NCBI RefSeq assembly: GCF_000002425.4
Contig: NC_037256.1
Coordinates: 10,106,745 to 10,170,744, forward strand
Direction of reading: 5' to 3'
From: Physcomitrium patens
Lineage: Eukaryota > Streptophyta > Bryopsida > Funariales > Funariaceae
DNA length: 64,000 nt
This document shows, one piece after another, positions 13,569-27,785 of the stretch. The notes under the pieces are model-generated. The model saw only the letters and a program-made list of their open reading frames with translations. It did no database searches and had not been told where the DNA came from. Both the position numbers and the translations under genes were made by a program. The stretch's first letter is position 1; each line of letters opens with the position of its first letter.

Positions 13569-14278
13569 GGCTTAGGCTATAAGCATATCCTAAATTTCTA
13601 TACATATATTCTTTTTATCTATACATACATCTAAGATTTTTGATTGGTTGATTTAAATTCTTTTTTTCTTATTTTATCATGGATCTTGGACCTTCTCCCT
13701 TTCGTCTTTGCCATGGCATAGGTTCTATTGCCAAGATAAGGAAATAAGAGACGAAGATAAGAAACCAAGATTCTCTCAATGACAAAAAAAAGAAGAGGGG
13801 GGAAAAGAGGAGATGATTGGGACCAATATTGAAGCAAGAAAGAGAGGGAAGAGGTCTCGGATCTATGTTATGGCAAAGAAGAAGGAAAGGAGATCTAAGA
13901 TCTATGTCGGGATTAAAAATAAAAAAAAAGAAAAGAAAAAGAGATGAAGAGATTGGGACCCATGTTAAGACAAGGAAGAGAAGAAGGAAATGATTAAGAC
14001 TCGTGTGGAGACAAAAAAATAAAAATAAAAATGAAGAGGTGTAGGACTTGTATTGGTATAGGAAAATAAGAAGAAATGGGACTCAAACCCATGCTATGAC
14101 AATAAAAAGAAGAAGCAAGAGATCAAGATCCACATTAAGATAAGGATGAAGAGGAGCCAGAGATTAGGATTTGTATGCAGTCAAGAAAAAAAGAATTTGG
14201 ATCGACTAATTAGAGGCCTTGAATGTATGTATAGTAGATGTACATCTAGAAATTTGAGATGTGCTTCTACGCTAAGCC
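13569..14278. mobile_element. Non-autonomous TIR DNA transposon (710 bp) inside copia RNase H region
   Basis: Ends are GGCTTAG... and ...CTAAGCC. About 90-100 bp at each end align as terminal inverted repeats: left 13,569-13,660, right about 14,185-14,278; a shared inner block is TCTATACATACAT. Flanks show an 8-bp target duplication, TATCTTAA (13,561-13,568) and TATCTTGA (14,279-14,286), differing by one A/G transition. The insertion splits the copia YLK codons. The interior is a purine-rich minisatellite with no transposase. The 8-bp duplication suggests hAT; the long TIRs suggest a Mutator-like MITE. Superfamily undecided. Confidence 0.8.
13850..14190 (+). repeat. Purine-rich degenerate minisatellite, unit about 40-60 bp
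   Basis: Roughly eight imperfect units, each with a core like GGGACCCATGTTAAGACAAG followed by an AAGAAGAAG-type purine tract. Starts lie near 13,850, 13,890, 13,955, 13,997, 14,041, 14,080, 14,123 and 14,163. It fills the body of the TIR element. A partly inverted related stretch lies to its left (13,680-13,770). Confidence 0.6.
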
Positions 14279-14849
14279 TATCTTGACGGTATTTTAACTA
14301 CTAGAATACTTACTCACCATTAACAAAGTTCTATTGATTATCAACATCATGTTTAAGATTGAAGTGACAATGATTAAACAAGTGATGCATAATTTCTAAC
14401 ATCTATTTTGATTTATCTTTTTATATTAGCCAGTAGAGTTATTTCTTGGCAAAGTCAAAGACTATCTATTATAGAACTATCTTCTATAAAAGCAAAATAT
14501 ATATCTTGTGTTTTAATTGTAAAAAAACTATTTAGATTAAATAAGTATTAATAGACATATGCAATCATCAATTAAATGTTTAATCTTTATATTATAATAA
14601 TCAATCTACAATTGCTTCATCTGAAAATCCATACTATCATGGCCAATCAAAACATGTTGATGTAAAGTATTATTATTTAAAAAAAAAGATTGAAAATGAA
14701 GATATTTGTATGATATTTTGGCCACATCAAGACAAAGTAGTTGATGCTTTGGCAAAAAGCTTTACGAAGATCCAAATATTTAAAATGTTCAAAATTAATG
14801 GATCATAAGACAAATTAAATAGTAGATAATTTAAATGTAGATTAAGAAG

Positions 14850-15010
14850 TGTTAGAAAGTAACTATAACATTTAAATACCAATTTCATGTCATTTCATAT
14901 TTATGTCTATTTATTATTCAAGTTGTGATCAACCTTTGTAATACACACTTTACAAAACTAATAATAAACAATGATTATTGTTCAATTTTCTTCCTTCTCT
15001 TCTTTTCACA
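14850..15010 (+). repeat. 3' LTR of the copia element (161 bp)
   Basis: Begins TGTTAGAAAGTAAC after a purine tract (GATTAAGAAG, the likely polypurine tract) and ends TTTTCACA. It is followed by ATGAT, the right copy of the 5-bp target duplication. Confidence 0.88.
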
Positions 15011-15499
15011 ATGATTTCAAAGAAGGTGAGCTTCGACAATGATTTCGACACAGACTTTTTAAAACAAGGTAAACCAAATATATGTACAAGTTTTCATTTG
15101 TTACACTAATACAAACACTCATGGTGAAGAAAATTTTGAAGATTTAGAGCATGAAATTATACTTGAATGTAAAGAAGATGTTCAGAATATAACTATAATC
15201 ATTTAAAAAAATAGTTACACTTAAAAATTCATCCTCGATAATTTCAGTCACTCTCATTGCAGCATGAAGTGCTTTTTTGGAGATTCACCATGCTTCAGTT
15301 GTGCAATTTTTGTATGTCTCCATAATCGGTAATTTGAACTCTATTATAAAAATATACATGGCAATAAAGACAACCGACAATCAAATGAACTTCTTGTCTT
15401 CATCAAACTAGTACACATCGAATAATCAACAAAAATATGAACATATTCCTCAAGAAATAAAAAAAATATTGAAATTAAATAAAAGATAACTAAACGTAA
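15011..15499. other. Unique flank between copia element and inverted-repeat arm
   Basis: No gene or repeat recognised. It becomes GC-balanced abruptly at 15,500, where similarity to the right arm begins. Confidence 0.5.
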
Positions 15500-16720
15500 G
15501 AACCCTTTATGATCATTGAGCAGATGAACCAGTGCTCAACACTTTCAGAGCCGCTGATACCCCTCTCCGTCTTCAATCCCAAGGAGATAATTTTGCACCA
15601 TCGAAACGATTTGTGTCAGCCATCCCTAATCGGTGGGACCGTGTAACAAGTCAAAGAGCCCTACTTGGAGAGAGCCGAGTTGACCCCAGGACCCAGAATT
15701 TCACGTCGACTTGTATGACAGTCAACACAACGTGTTAAAATAAGGCTCAGTTACTGGTGTCAGCAACCTTTGGCAGCCACGCACCCATCACAAACCTTTT
15801 CCTCCTGTTAACAGTTGCACACCCTACTGTAGTTCCCCCCAAGAGTGGCTCCACACATACTTCTCAATCCCTCAGCTTATTCAACTTTCACTGTTCTGCT
15901 ACCACCCAATCATAAAGTTGTTGTATTTGAAGGTCTAGATCTTAGAACTTCGGGGCAGCGCCGAGCAATTGGCGTGTGAATATTGCCAACACCACTAGAT
16001 CGATTCGGCTTGAGCTCGATCCGTATCCCTCAATGATTTCTGGATTCATATTGTCAAGTGGAGTGAGAGGAGGGCGTATTTGTCAAAGCGGTGAAGGGAA
16101 ATGGGGAAGGCCACGGCTGCGACGTAGAGCCAGCACCTCTCTGCAACCGCCACTGCGCAAGTTGCACACACGCCCACCTTGCTTGAGAAGAAATGCTGCG
16201 CCTGATGGGGTCAAAGAATACCGCCATTACATGGGGGCGGTTTTTAATTTGTGCGTTTATTCAATTCTTGGGTACGAAATTGCATGCGTTTAGACATGGT
16301 GCCATGATCACTGCATGCTATGCCTTTGGCAACATTAATGAGTGGAATATGTGGTTGCAGTTCATGTAGCTCTCGGGGTGTGGGTTTTCTATTTCTGTAA
16401 ATGCCAATCGGGGACATTATCACCATTATGGTACTCTACTACATATTACTTCAGCCCAGTTACATTCATCTAAATTGTGAAGCTTCACCTCACCAATTCA
16501 AAGATTTTTACTAGCGAACCGAGCTTTCTAAGGAACTCATCATCCACTAAGGGTGGATTGTTCCCCAATTTGGTTGCCTAGTTTACAGCAACAGGATATT
16601 TCATTTTGAGCGTCAAGATGTCACAGCTGCAATGACACATCACTCCTCTCGGCCGAAACGACAGAATATGCAGCACCAGGGAGTCCACGCAACTCAAGAG
16701 TACACAAAAGAATGACCCAG

Positions 16721-16726
16721 TTTATT
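16721..16726 (-). terminator. Poly(A) signal AATAAA, left peroxidase gene
   Basis: AATAAA on the minus strand about 254 bp past the stop codon, in a T/A-rich context. It is mirrored exactly in the right arm. Confidence 0.6.
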
Positions 16727-16979
16727 AGATTGAAATGTAATTCTTCTACCACACCGCGCTTAGGATACACGAACATTTTACTCTACAGACAATGATCCAT
16801 ATACTAAACCGCACAGTTCTCTTTGACAGCAACAGTGGTACACCGAATGCGGTTTATACATCAAAAGCACTCCATCCTCGGCATCTAAGCTCGACTCACT
16901 ACCTCCTGAAGAAACTCATGGTTATAGCGTCCATCGGTGAATTCAAATTCCATGAACCACGTCGAGTGCAAGTCTCCAT

Positions 16980-18349
<1,370 letters not shown>

Positions 18350-18624
18350 TCTGTCAAGCACCTTCTCAGGAACTCTCAATCAGCTGGAACAACAAGCAAC
18401 GAACTTGCTGCCAGCCAGCGAACAACTGTTGTCCACACAACAGTTGAGTGTGCTCACTGAATCGGGGTACTAGAAGGTTTCGACCTGGAGAAGCCAAGGT
18501 CTGCCGCTAGGCTTTCAGAGCAACTGATGCCAGAGCAGAGTGAGTGAGGGAACTAATGGATGCACCGAAGGCGGAGGAAGGCGATCGGTGAAGTGTGAGT
18601 GCTCAGTGGTGTTCAGATCCGTCG

Positions 18625-18632
18625 CTTATATA
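18625..18632 (-). promoter_or_regulatory. TATA box, left peroxidase gene
   Basis: TATATAAG on the minus strand, 276 bp upstream of the start codon, in GC-balanced promoter DNA. It would give a 5' leader of roughly 240 nt. It is mirrored in the right arm. Confidence 0.65.
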
Positions 18633-19694
18633 CTTGACTCCCGTGTGACTTCGCAAGCGAATCTCACGTACTCCTCCTCACTGCTGGATTCATATCACTT
18701 TTTCGTGGATACATTTTTCGCATGAATTTCCCAGTTGACAACTACGTTGGTAAACAGCATAGCATGCGGGATCATGAGTTACCTTATAAGCTGTAAAGTC
18801 TTCACTGTAACACCCCAGATCTGTATTATATGCCATGTAAATGCTCTTTGCTGTGTGTGAGAGGAAGTTACAGGAACCAACAGGAATGAAGTATAGTGTG
18901 AGGTGCAAAAGAGCTACCAGAAGTTCTGGGACACAGAATGTTGGATGTAAGATTTGACGAGTTATCCGGTTCGGGTAAAGCTCTGTTGTGTTGTTGTGAT
19001 GGAACCAGATTGTGAAGAGGGACTTTACAATGTCTGCTGAATCTTCTCCTCCATTTGAGCGGTTGAAGTTGTTGAGAGTTTTTATGGTCATGGGACGCAC
19101 TTGTTACACTATGAAATGTTATGAGAGGATTGTGAATTTCAGGCCTTTTGTTTTTGGACCTATTGAACGTGAACTAGTTGGATTTCGAATATGAAAAAGA
19201 AAAAAAGTGACATGAGCTCAGAGTTCGAGGTAGCTTCGGAGGGGTGAGAGATTTTATTCGAGATTAAACTAGTTTTGAGCAAGTACAGTCGTCTACACGT
19301 AAATAAGTGCATATTTTACTGTTTGTTTCCAAAGCTCTGAGATAACTCCTTACCTCCACTTTCAATAATGGTTTGTTTCATACCACCTCGGAGCAATAAA
19401 CCAGAATCTAACTAAAAGAAAAGAATGCGTTGAAAACTCCTCTAATAGGCCGTTCTTCATGACTTCGGAAAAGAATTTTGGATCGTCACAAGATCATGAC
19501 GATTGCAAGAAGTTTCTCATTTGAAGAGTCCAGGCTGTCGGAGATGACGATCATGCTTTAGGGACTAAGCTGGTAACTCGACTTTCGAACAGCATCCTTG
19601 TGGAACAAGACGGCTCTGCCCTCCTGAGGAACATGCTTTGCGCAAATCATGCGGCCCCGAACTCACACAGCAATCGCCGAGCTCCTCTATTTCT

Positions 19695-19765
19695 ACTTCT
19701 GAACTTCTGCTGCTGCTGCTTCTGCTGCTGCTTCGTCGTCGTCTTCTTCTTCTGCTTGTGTTTCT
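19695..19765 (+). repeat. Trinucleotide-rich run (CTG, CGT, CTT)
   Basis: Imperfect triplet repeats TTCTGCTGCTGCTGC followed by CGTCGTCGTC and CTTCTTCTTC. Open frames over it encode homopolymeric Leu or Arg/Ser and are not believed to be genes. Confidence 0.75.
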
Positions 19766-20539
19766 GTTGCTAGCACAGCTCTCATGTGGGTTGGAAGCTG
19801 TTCTACTGAGTCTGGTTGTGAGAGTGAGGTGTGATGAATTCTGCTTTCGTCGGAATCCTTGGCTTGTCATCCCACCCACACTGCTAATGGCATTTAGTGC
19901 ATGAATCTCATTAATTTACGACCTACGAAACCAACACAAATATTTACCACTTTACTACGGGAAGAAACATTCTGTCACAGACATTCATTAGAGGAAGAAT
20001 AAAAGTGATTTTTGGTTATATTATTTACGTTTTGACTTGGGTCTTTTCCAGGATGAAAGACTCCAATAATCGCCTAGACTGTTTTTGTTCTTATTTACAA
20101 AGTCCTATATTCTACGTTTTTTTTTCTTTTCTGTTTGGTTAATTTAATTTTACGAGAGTTGACTTCTACCCTCCTAAACACTACTTGTGGGTGCTCCTTA
20201 AAGACCCCAGCAAGTATGCCATACCAATGGCTCATGTTTTAGACTTTTATATACTTTTTAAAATTAGTTTGTAGTATTCATTTACAAAAATAGCCCAATT
20301 ACCATCCACATATAATGCAACAAAAATTGAGACCATGTGTCAACCACTTTGCCCTGGTAGAGAGTGGGGTGTTGACCAAGGCCAAATATCATCCTTGGGC
20401 CCACTCAGCCATGGAGTTGGGATTTGTGCTCATACAATAGATGTATCACAATGTTAAAATAAGATCCATATCTGTATTCCTTTTTCTACTACTATTGTTT
20501 GTTTTGTTTTCTGTCTTTCTTTCATAACATTCTCATGAC

Positions 20540-20605
20540 ATTTTGATGAAATTTTCATGACAAATTTTCATGACAAATTTTCATGACATTTTCATGAAAA
20601 TTTGT
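20540..20605. repeat. Short tandem and palindromic repeat built on TTTTCATGA
   Basis: Four or more units of the type ATTTTCATGACA in a row, closed by CATGAAAATTTG. Since TCATGA is palindromic, the array can also fold as a hairpin. No function is known. Confidence 0.7.
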
Positions 20606-23232
20606 ACAAGCCTTTATTTGATTAATAGTGTTGTGCTATGTCATATGAAGTTGCAATCTTGATTAATTTTTACAAACTGAGTGGATCAATAATTATGCAA
20701 ATTTAATATTATAACAATAATAATTTAAAACAAGATAGTAATTCTGGAATGAGAAATTCCCATTACAGTAAGTTGGACTTTGTGGCAGTTATTTCAAAAG
20801 TCTGTTGTGTATTAACATGAAAATGTCATGACTTACATACTTTGATCATTGTCCTGTTGTGAAACATGCAAACAATCAAGGATTGCTACTGCAATTTTAG
20901 CAATAATTCTTTGCTTTTCTCAATAATATTTTTATAAGTATGTGTAGGATGGTAGATACAATGTAGCTCTTACATCATCTTGCCCTCAATCATGTAGATG
21001 AAAGTATAAAGAACAAGTTGGACTCCAAAGAATAGTCCATGTTTCAGACAATTTGTTGAAAGTAAGTCAACTCATTCAAAGTATGTACAATTCATGAAAT
21101 TGAGTCAACTCATTCATGAGAGTCCAAATGGTGAAAGTTGATGATGTATTTCTATTTTAGGATTTTCTTTGTCCCCAGACAGGATTTGATTGAGTTAAAT
21201 AGTTCATTGATTTTAAATTGTTGGACAAGCTCTCATAAAAAGTTCAGGAGAATTGCCTTCTTGCAACAATTTATTTCACATTGATGTGTGAGGATTAATA
21301 TATGTATATGTATGTATATATATATATATATATATATACGAATGAAGTATATTGTAACCTTCAATTATGTTGAACAAAAGTCTTTCATTTTACAGGGAAT
21401 GTTAGATAGTAAAATGATACATTTTTAGTAATCAAGTGGAGATTTTTGTTGGAAATGCATAATGGTGGAAGTATAGGTAACAACCACAATCATTTTTGTC
21501 TAAATTAGTGAGTTGAAATAATCAAGTCCATTGTTGACCAGAGCTTTTGGGTTGCAAAGAGTCAACTCTTTCAATGAGCCAGGAAACTTTCAATGTTGTA
21601 CTATTTCTCTTCCTCTTGCTTCTCAGTTTGTTTGTTTGATTTCTTTAATTTTATTTCAAAATTTGAGATATTATGATTTTTTGCATATTTAATTAAATGC
21701 ACAAATTGACTTATTTATTTATTTTAAAACAATAGGAATCAAATTCTTTCATGATCAATATGAAGCAAATAATAAGGCATATACATTGTGCTTATTATCA
21801 AAGAAGAACAATGAAACTATACTTCTAAATGAAACTTTGATGATTATTAGGATATATGAAAATATTCATCCTGATTTTTAAAACATAATATTTGTAAGTA
21901 CTTATTAGTGAAAATAAGATTTGGCATACTTGAAATAAATAATTACTCTGAATGCATATGTAAAATTTATACATGTGTGATTAAAATTTTGGATTATTAT
22001 TCAAATATATGATTTTTTTTATTTTTAACAATTAGATGTATAAAACTTATTGAAATTCACTTGATGCTAATCATAAATTCAAGATTAATTATTAAATTCT
22101 AATAATGTTTTTGCACATGAATCAGAAGAAAATTCAAAATACTTTACTTCCAATCTTATATTCATATAGAGCAATTTAAATCAACACAGTTGAACGAAGA
22201 AAAGTTCAAAATTTCTCAATATTTACAAAAGTAAATAAGTAGAATACAAATAAACATGAGTAATTATAACTATAAAATATGTTTATTAAATATAAAGAAA
22301 TAAAGAAATATATATTTATCTTAAAATTTATCTTCATTAGAAAGATAATAAAATTCAACCTCAATTGATAATTTTAATTTCTAAATTAAATTTTTAAGAT
22401 GTGTTTTAATTTTAGAATTACTACAATTTAAATATGCAAACCAAACATAATTTTTAATTTTAAAAGTAAATTTTTTATTGAATTGGATACAAAAAGTTTA
22501 ATATACTTAACTATTAAAATATGTTTTTAAAGGTAATCAATCAAATATTTAATTAAACTAAAAAAATAAAATAAAAAGTATATTTACAAGCAAAAAAAAT
22601 TATAAAAATATCTTGGATATTTTATTTTTTTATTTAAAAAATAAAATAAAATAACACAATATGTATGTAACATAATGCAAAGAAACAATATACTTGTTGT
22701 ATGTCAATTCTACTATAACAATATGAATGCACTTATAGGATTTTTTGTAATGTATATAATTTTTGTAATTGTGCATCATGACATATATTAGATTTTCTTA
22801 ATAAATATACATATTATCAAAAATATTGACACTACATTTCCAATTAATATTCCTACACCACACATGACCTCCACATGGTTTAAATTGACTATAAAGTACA
22901 CTTCTATGCTTAGGGTGCATTTGGCAACCTAATATTCAATCTCAATATTAACCCAAACATCGAATAAATAAAAAAAATATGTTCTTTTGTCTTTTTGATA
23001 GCCAAATAATAACAATTATAAAAACACACGTACAATATTAAATCAAATAATTTTTGAGAAAAATACATTTTTAAAAATAATAAATATATATATATATATA
23101 TATATAGTAAAAAAAACTTAAGATTTGGTTTTTTATAAAACAATCATTGTCTCCTTCTTAACCACCACCCTTTCTTAAAGCAAAGAAAGAGAAAAATGCA
23201 CAAAAAGAAAGAAGTATTTTATTAGCTAGTTG

Positions 23233-23275
<43 letters not shown>

Positions 23276-24652
23276 TATTTAAAATTAAAATTAAAATATT
23301 AGAATAAATAATAATAGTAATATATATATTTAAATTAATGATAAACAAAAAATAGCTATTAAGAGATGTAATAAGAATAAACAGTTTTTAAAATAATAAA
23401 ATTAGTCTAAATGATATATCGATTTGTATATTTAAATTTATGTAATCCAACATGAAAGTTACATAGAATGTTTTTAAAGAAAACCGAAATTCTAAAACAA
23501 ATATCTAGACTTTGATATAATTCTAAAATAATATTTTAGATCTAGAAGAACTTATTAAAAAAATATTAATAACTATGCAACACATCTATAAGTATTTTTT
23601 GATTAAATTTGCATATTATTTGCTTATTTTATTTTTACATAGTTTGATCTAAAAGATGCTACAAACCTACTGTATTTTCAGACATATATGTAATAAATAT
23701 ATTTAAATATCTATTAATAACTATCAAAATAATTAGTACAGTAGTAATAAATATTCTCCAATATTTCTATCTATTCATCTTTCGATCTAAGTGTGGTCAT
23801 ATTACAAAAACAACAATGATACAATTATTCAATTGAGTTGACCAGACCGAGAATGATCACTAATATTCAAACATCCACATATTTTTCAAAAACATATCAA
23901 CTTCTTGCTACACTGAACTTTGATATTTTCATTGTAAAGTTTCAATTCTTGACTAATTTGTCAGAAACATGTACATCTTTTTAATTTTCATGAGATGAGT
24001 ATTAAACTAATAAAAACAAGAGGATCACTTGATTCTTGGTCGTCTACATTGCCCAAGATATCAGTAAACAAAGTATACCTTACTGAATTTAAAGAACAAA
24101 AAAAGACCAATTAAAACACACTTTCTAAAATTCAACAAGTAACTATTTATGAGTTGTCCATTAAAATTGTATAAATACAAAACACATTTGACTACTAAAT
24201 CGCAGTCAAATATTGACTTCAACCGCTCAAATGGAGGAGAAGATTCAGCAGACATTGTAAAGTCCCTCTTCACAATCTGGTTCCATCACAACAACACAAC
24301 AGAGCTTTACCCGAACCGGATAACTCGTCAAATCTTACATCCAACATTCTGTGTCCCAGAACTTCTGGTAGCTCTTTTGCACCTCACACTATACTTCATT
24401 CCTGTTGGTTCCTGTAACTTCCTCTCACACACAGCAAAGAGCATTTACATGGCATATAATACAGATCTGGGGTGTTACAGTGAAGACTTTACAGCTTATA
24501 AGGTAACTCATGATCCCGCATGCTATGCTGTTTACCAACGTAGTTGTCAACTGGGAAATTCATGCGAAAAATGTATCCACGAAAAAGTGATATGAATCCA
24601 GCAGTGAGGAGGAGTACGTGAGATTCGCTTGCGAAGTCACACGGGAGTCAAG

Positions 24653-24660
24653 TATATAAG
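24653..24660 (+). promoter_or_regulatory. TATA box, right peroxidase gene
   Basis: TATATAAG 276 bp upstream of the start codon, the mirror of 18,632-18,625. Confidence 0.65.
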
Positions 24661-24935
24661 CGACGGATCTGAACACCACTGAGCACTCACACTTCACCGA
24701 TCGCCTTCCTCCGCCTTCGGTGCATCCATTAGTTCCCTCACTCACTCTGCTCTGGCATCAGTTGCTCTGAAAGCCTAGCGGCAGACCTTGGCTTCTCCAG
24801 GTCGAAACCTTCTAGTACCCCGATTCAGTGAGCACACTCAACTGTTGTGTGGACAACAGTTGTTCGCTGGCTGGCAGCAAGTTCGTTGCTTGTTGTTCCA
24901 GCTGATTGAGAGTTCCTGAGAAGGTGCTTGACAGA

Positions 24936-26305
<1,370 letters not shown>

Positions 26306-26558
26306 ATGGAGACTTGCACTCGACGTGGTTCATGGAATTTGAATTCACCGATGGACGCTATAACCATGAGTTTCTTCAGGAGGTAGTGAGTCGAGCTTAG
26401 ATGCCGAGGATGGAGTGCTTTTGATGTATAAACCGCATTCGGTGTACCACTGTTGCTGTCAAAGAGAACTGTGCGGTTTAGTATATGGATCATTGTCTGT
26501 AGAGTAAAATGTTCGTGTATCCTAAGCGCGGTGTGGTAGAAGAATTACATTTCAATCT

Positions 26559-26564
26559 AATAAA
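26559..26564 (+). terminator. Poly(A) signal AATAAA, right peroxidase gene
   Basis: AATAAA in CTAATAAACTGG, about 254 bp after the stop codon. Confidence 0.6.
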
Positions 26565-27785
26565 CTGGGTCATTCTTTTGTGTACTCTTGAGTTGCGTGG
26601 ACTCCCTGGTGCTGCATATTCTGTCGTTTCGGCCGAGAGGAGTGATGTGTCATTGCAGCTGTGACATCTTGACGCTCAAAATGAAATATCCTGTTGCTGT
26701 AAACTAGGCAACCAAATTGGGGAACAATCCACCCTTAGTGGATGATGAGTTCCTTAGAAAGCTCGGTTCGCTAGTAAAAATCTTTGAATTGGTGAGGTGA
26801 AGCTTCACAATTTAGATGAATGTAACTGGGCTGAAGTAATATGTAGTAGAGTACCATAATGGTGATAATGTCCCCGATTGGCATTTACAGAAATAGAAAA
26901 CCCACACCCCGAGAGCTACATGAACTGCAACCACATATTCCACTCATTAATGTTGCCAAAGGCATAGCATGCAGTGATCATGGCACCATGTCTAAACGCA
27001 TGCAATTTCGTACCCAAGAATTGAATAAACGCACAAATTAAAAACCGCCCCCATGTAATGGCGGTATTCTTTGACCCCATCAGGCGCAGCATTTCTTCTC
27101 AAGCAAGGTGGGCGTGTGTGCAACTTGCGCAGTGGCGGTTGCAGAGAGGTGCTGGCTCTACGTCGCAGCCGTGGCCTTCCCCATTTCCCTTCACCGCTTT
27201 GACAAATACGCCCTCCTCTCACTCCACTTGACAATATGAATCCAGAAATCATTGAGGGATACGGATCGAGCTCAAGCCGAATCGATCTAGTGGTGTTGGC
27301 AATATTCACACGCCAATTGCTCGGCGCTGCCCCGAAGTTCTAAGATCTAGACCTTCAAATACAACAACTTTATGATTGGGTGGTAGCAGAACAGTGAAAG
27401 TTGAATAAGCTGAGGGATTGAGAAGTATGTGTGGAGCCACTCTTGGGGGGAACTACAGTAGGGTGTGCAACTGTTAACAGGAGGAAAAGGTTTGTGATGG
27501 GTGCGTGGCTGCCAAAGGTTGCTGACACCAGTAACTGAGCCTTATTTTAACACGTTGTGTTGACTGTCATACAAGTCGACGTGAAATTCTGGGTCCTGGG
27601 GTCAACTCGGCTCTCTCCAAGTAGGGCTCTTTGACTTGTTACACGGTCCCACCGATTAGGGATGGCTGACACAAATCGTTTCGATGGTGCAAAATTATCT
27701 CCTTGGGATTGAAGACGGAGAGGGGTATCAGCGGCTCTGAAAGTGTTGAGCACTGGTTCATCTGCTCAATGATCATAAAGGGTTC

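Larger units (their letters stand above)
9702..14835 (+). pseudogene. Copia gag-pol remnant (zinc knuckle, integrase, RT, RNase H)
   Basis: Recognisable pieces on the plus strand: a degraded gag CCHC knuckle near 10,590-10,640 (HHCSKPRHKK, first Cys lost); a pre-integrase stretch near 10,960-11,350; integrase start near 11,420-11,540 (PLKSIHTNVCGSIKTKS, then YIIDYSRF); RT near 12,790-13,000 (VIYMTQ, YGLKKALQT) and 13,390-13,590 (IGCLIHAMTH, IMRYLK); RNase H near 14,420-14,800 (NNQSTIASSENPYYHGQSKH, then VDALAKSF). Stops and shifts occur throughout. The middle of integrase and the N-terminal half of RT are missing, replaced by an LTR fragment. The domain order is what a Ty1/copia element should show. 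Confidence 0.88.
9526..15010 (+). mobile_element. Ty1/copia LTR retrotransposon, decayed, with nested insertions
   Basis: Two short LTRs (9,526-9,688 and 14,850-15,010), both starting TGTTAGAAAGTAAC, bracket a degenerate gag-pol in copia order (zinc knuckle, integrase, reverse transcriptase, RNase H). The flanks show a 5-bp target duplication, ATGGT on the left and ATGAT on the right, differing by a G-to-A transition. The element is no longer coding: frames are broken throughout, and it has been invaded by a family L2 LTR fragment and a TIR element. The integrase-before-RT order identifies Ty1/copia rather than Ty3/gypsy. Confidence 0.9.
19070..24215. other. 5,146-bp spacer between the inverted-repeat arms
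   Basis: The left kilobase is GC-balanced and contains a CTG/CTT/CGT trinucleotide run at about 19,695-19,765, which produces low-complexity poly-Leu and poly-Arg/Ser frames. Repeated TTTTCATGACAAA-type units lie at 20,540-20,605. From about 21,600 the DNA is AT-rich, with AT runs near 21,313-21,339, 23,085-23,106 and 23,238-23,268. No gene or transposon was recognised. The two ends of the spacer are unrelated to each other. Confidence 0.6.

Noticed and set aside
19565..19904. Open frames with poly-Leu or poly-Arg/Ser on both strands
   Set aside because: Produced by CTG/CTT/CGT triplet repeats; no domain, and low complexity in every frame.
24149..24595. 148-residue open frame across the inner junction of the right arm
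   Set aside because: Its mirror in the left arm has a different N-terminus, it overlaps the peroxidase upstream region, and it resembles no known protein. Probably fortuitous.
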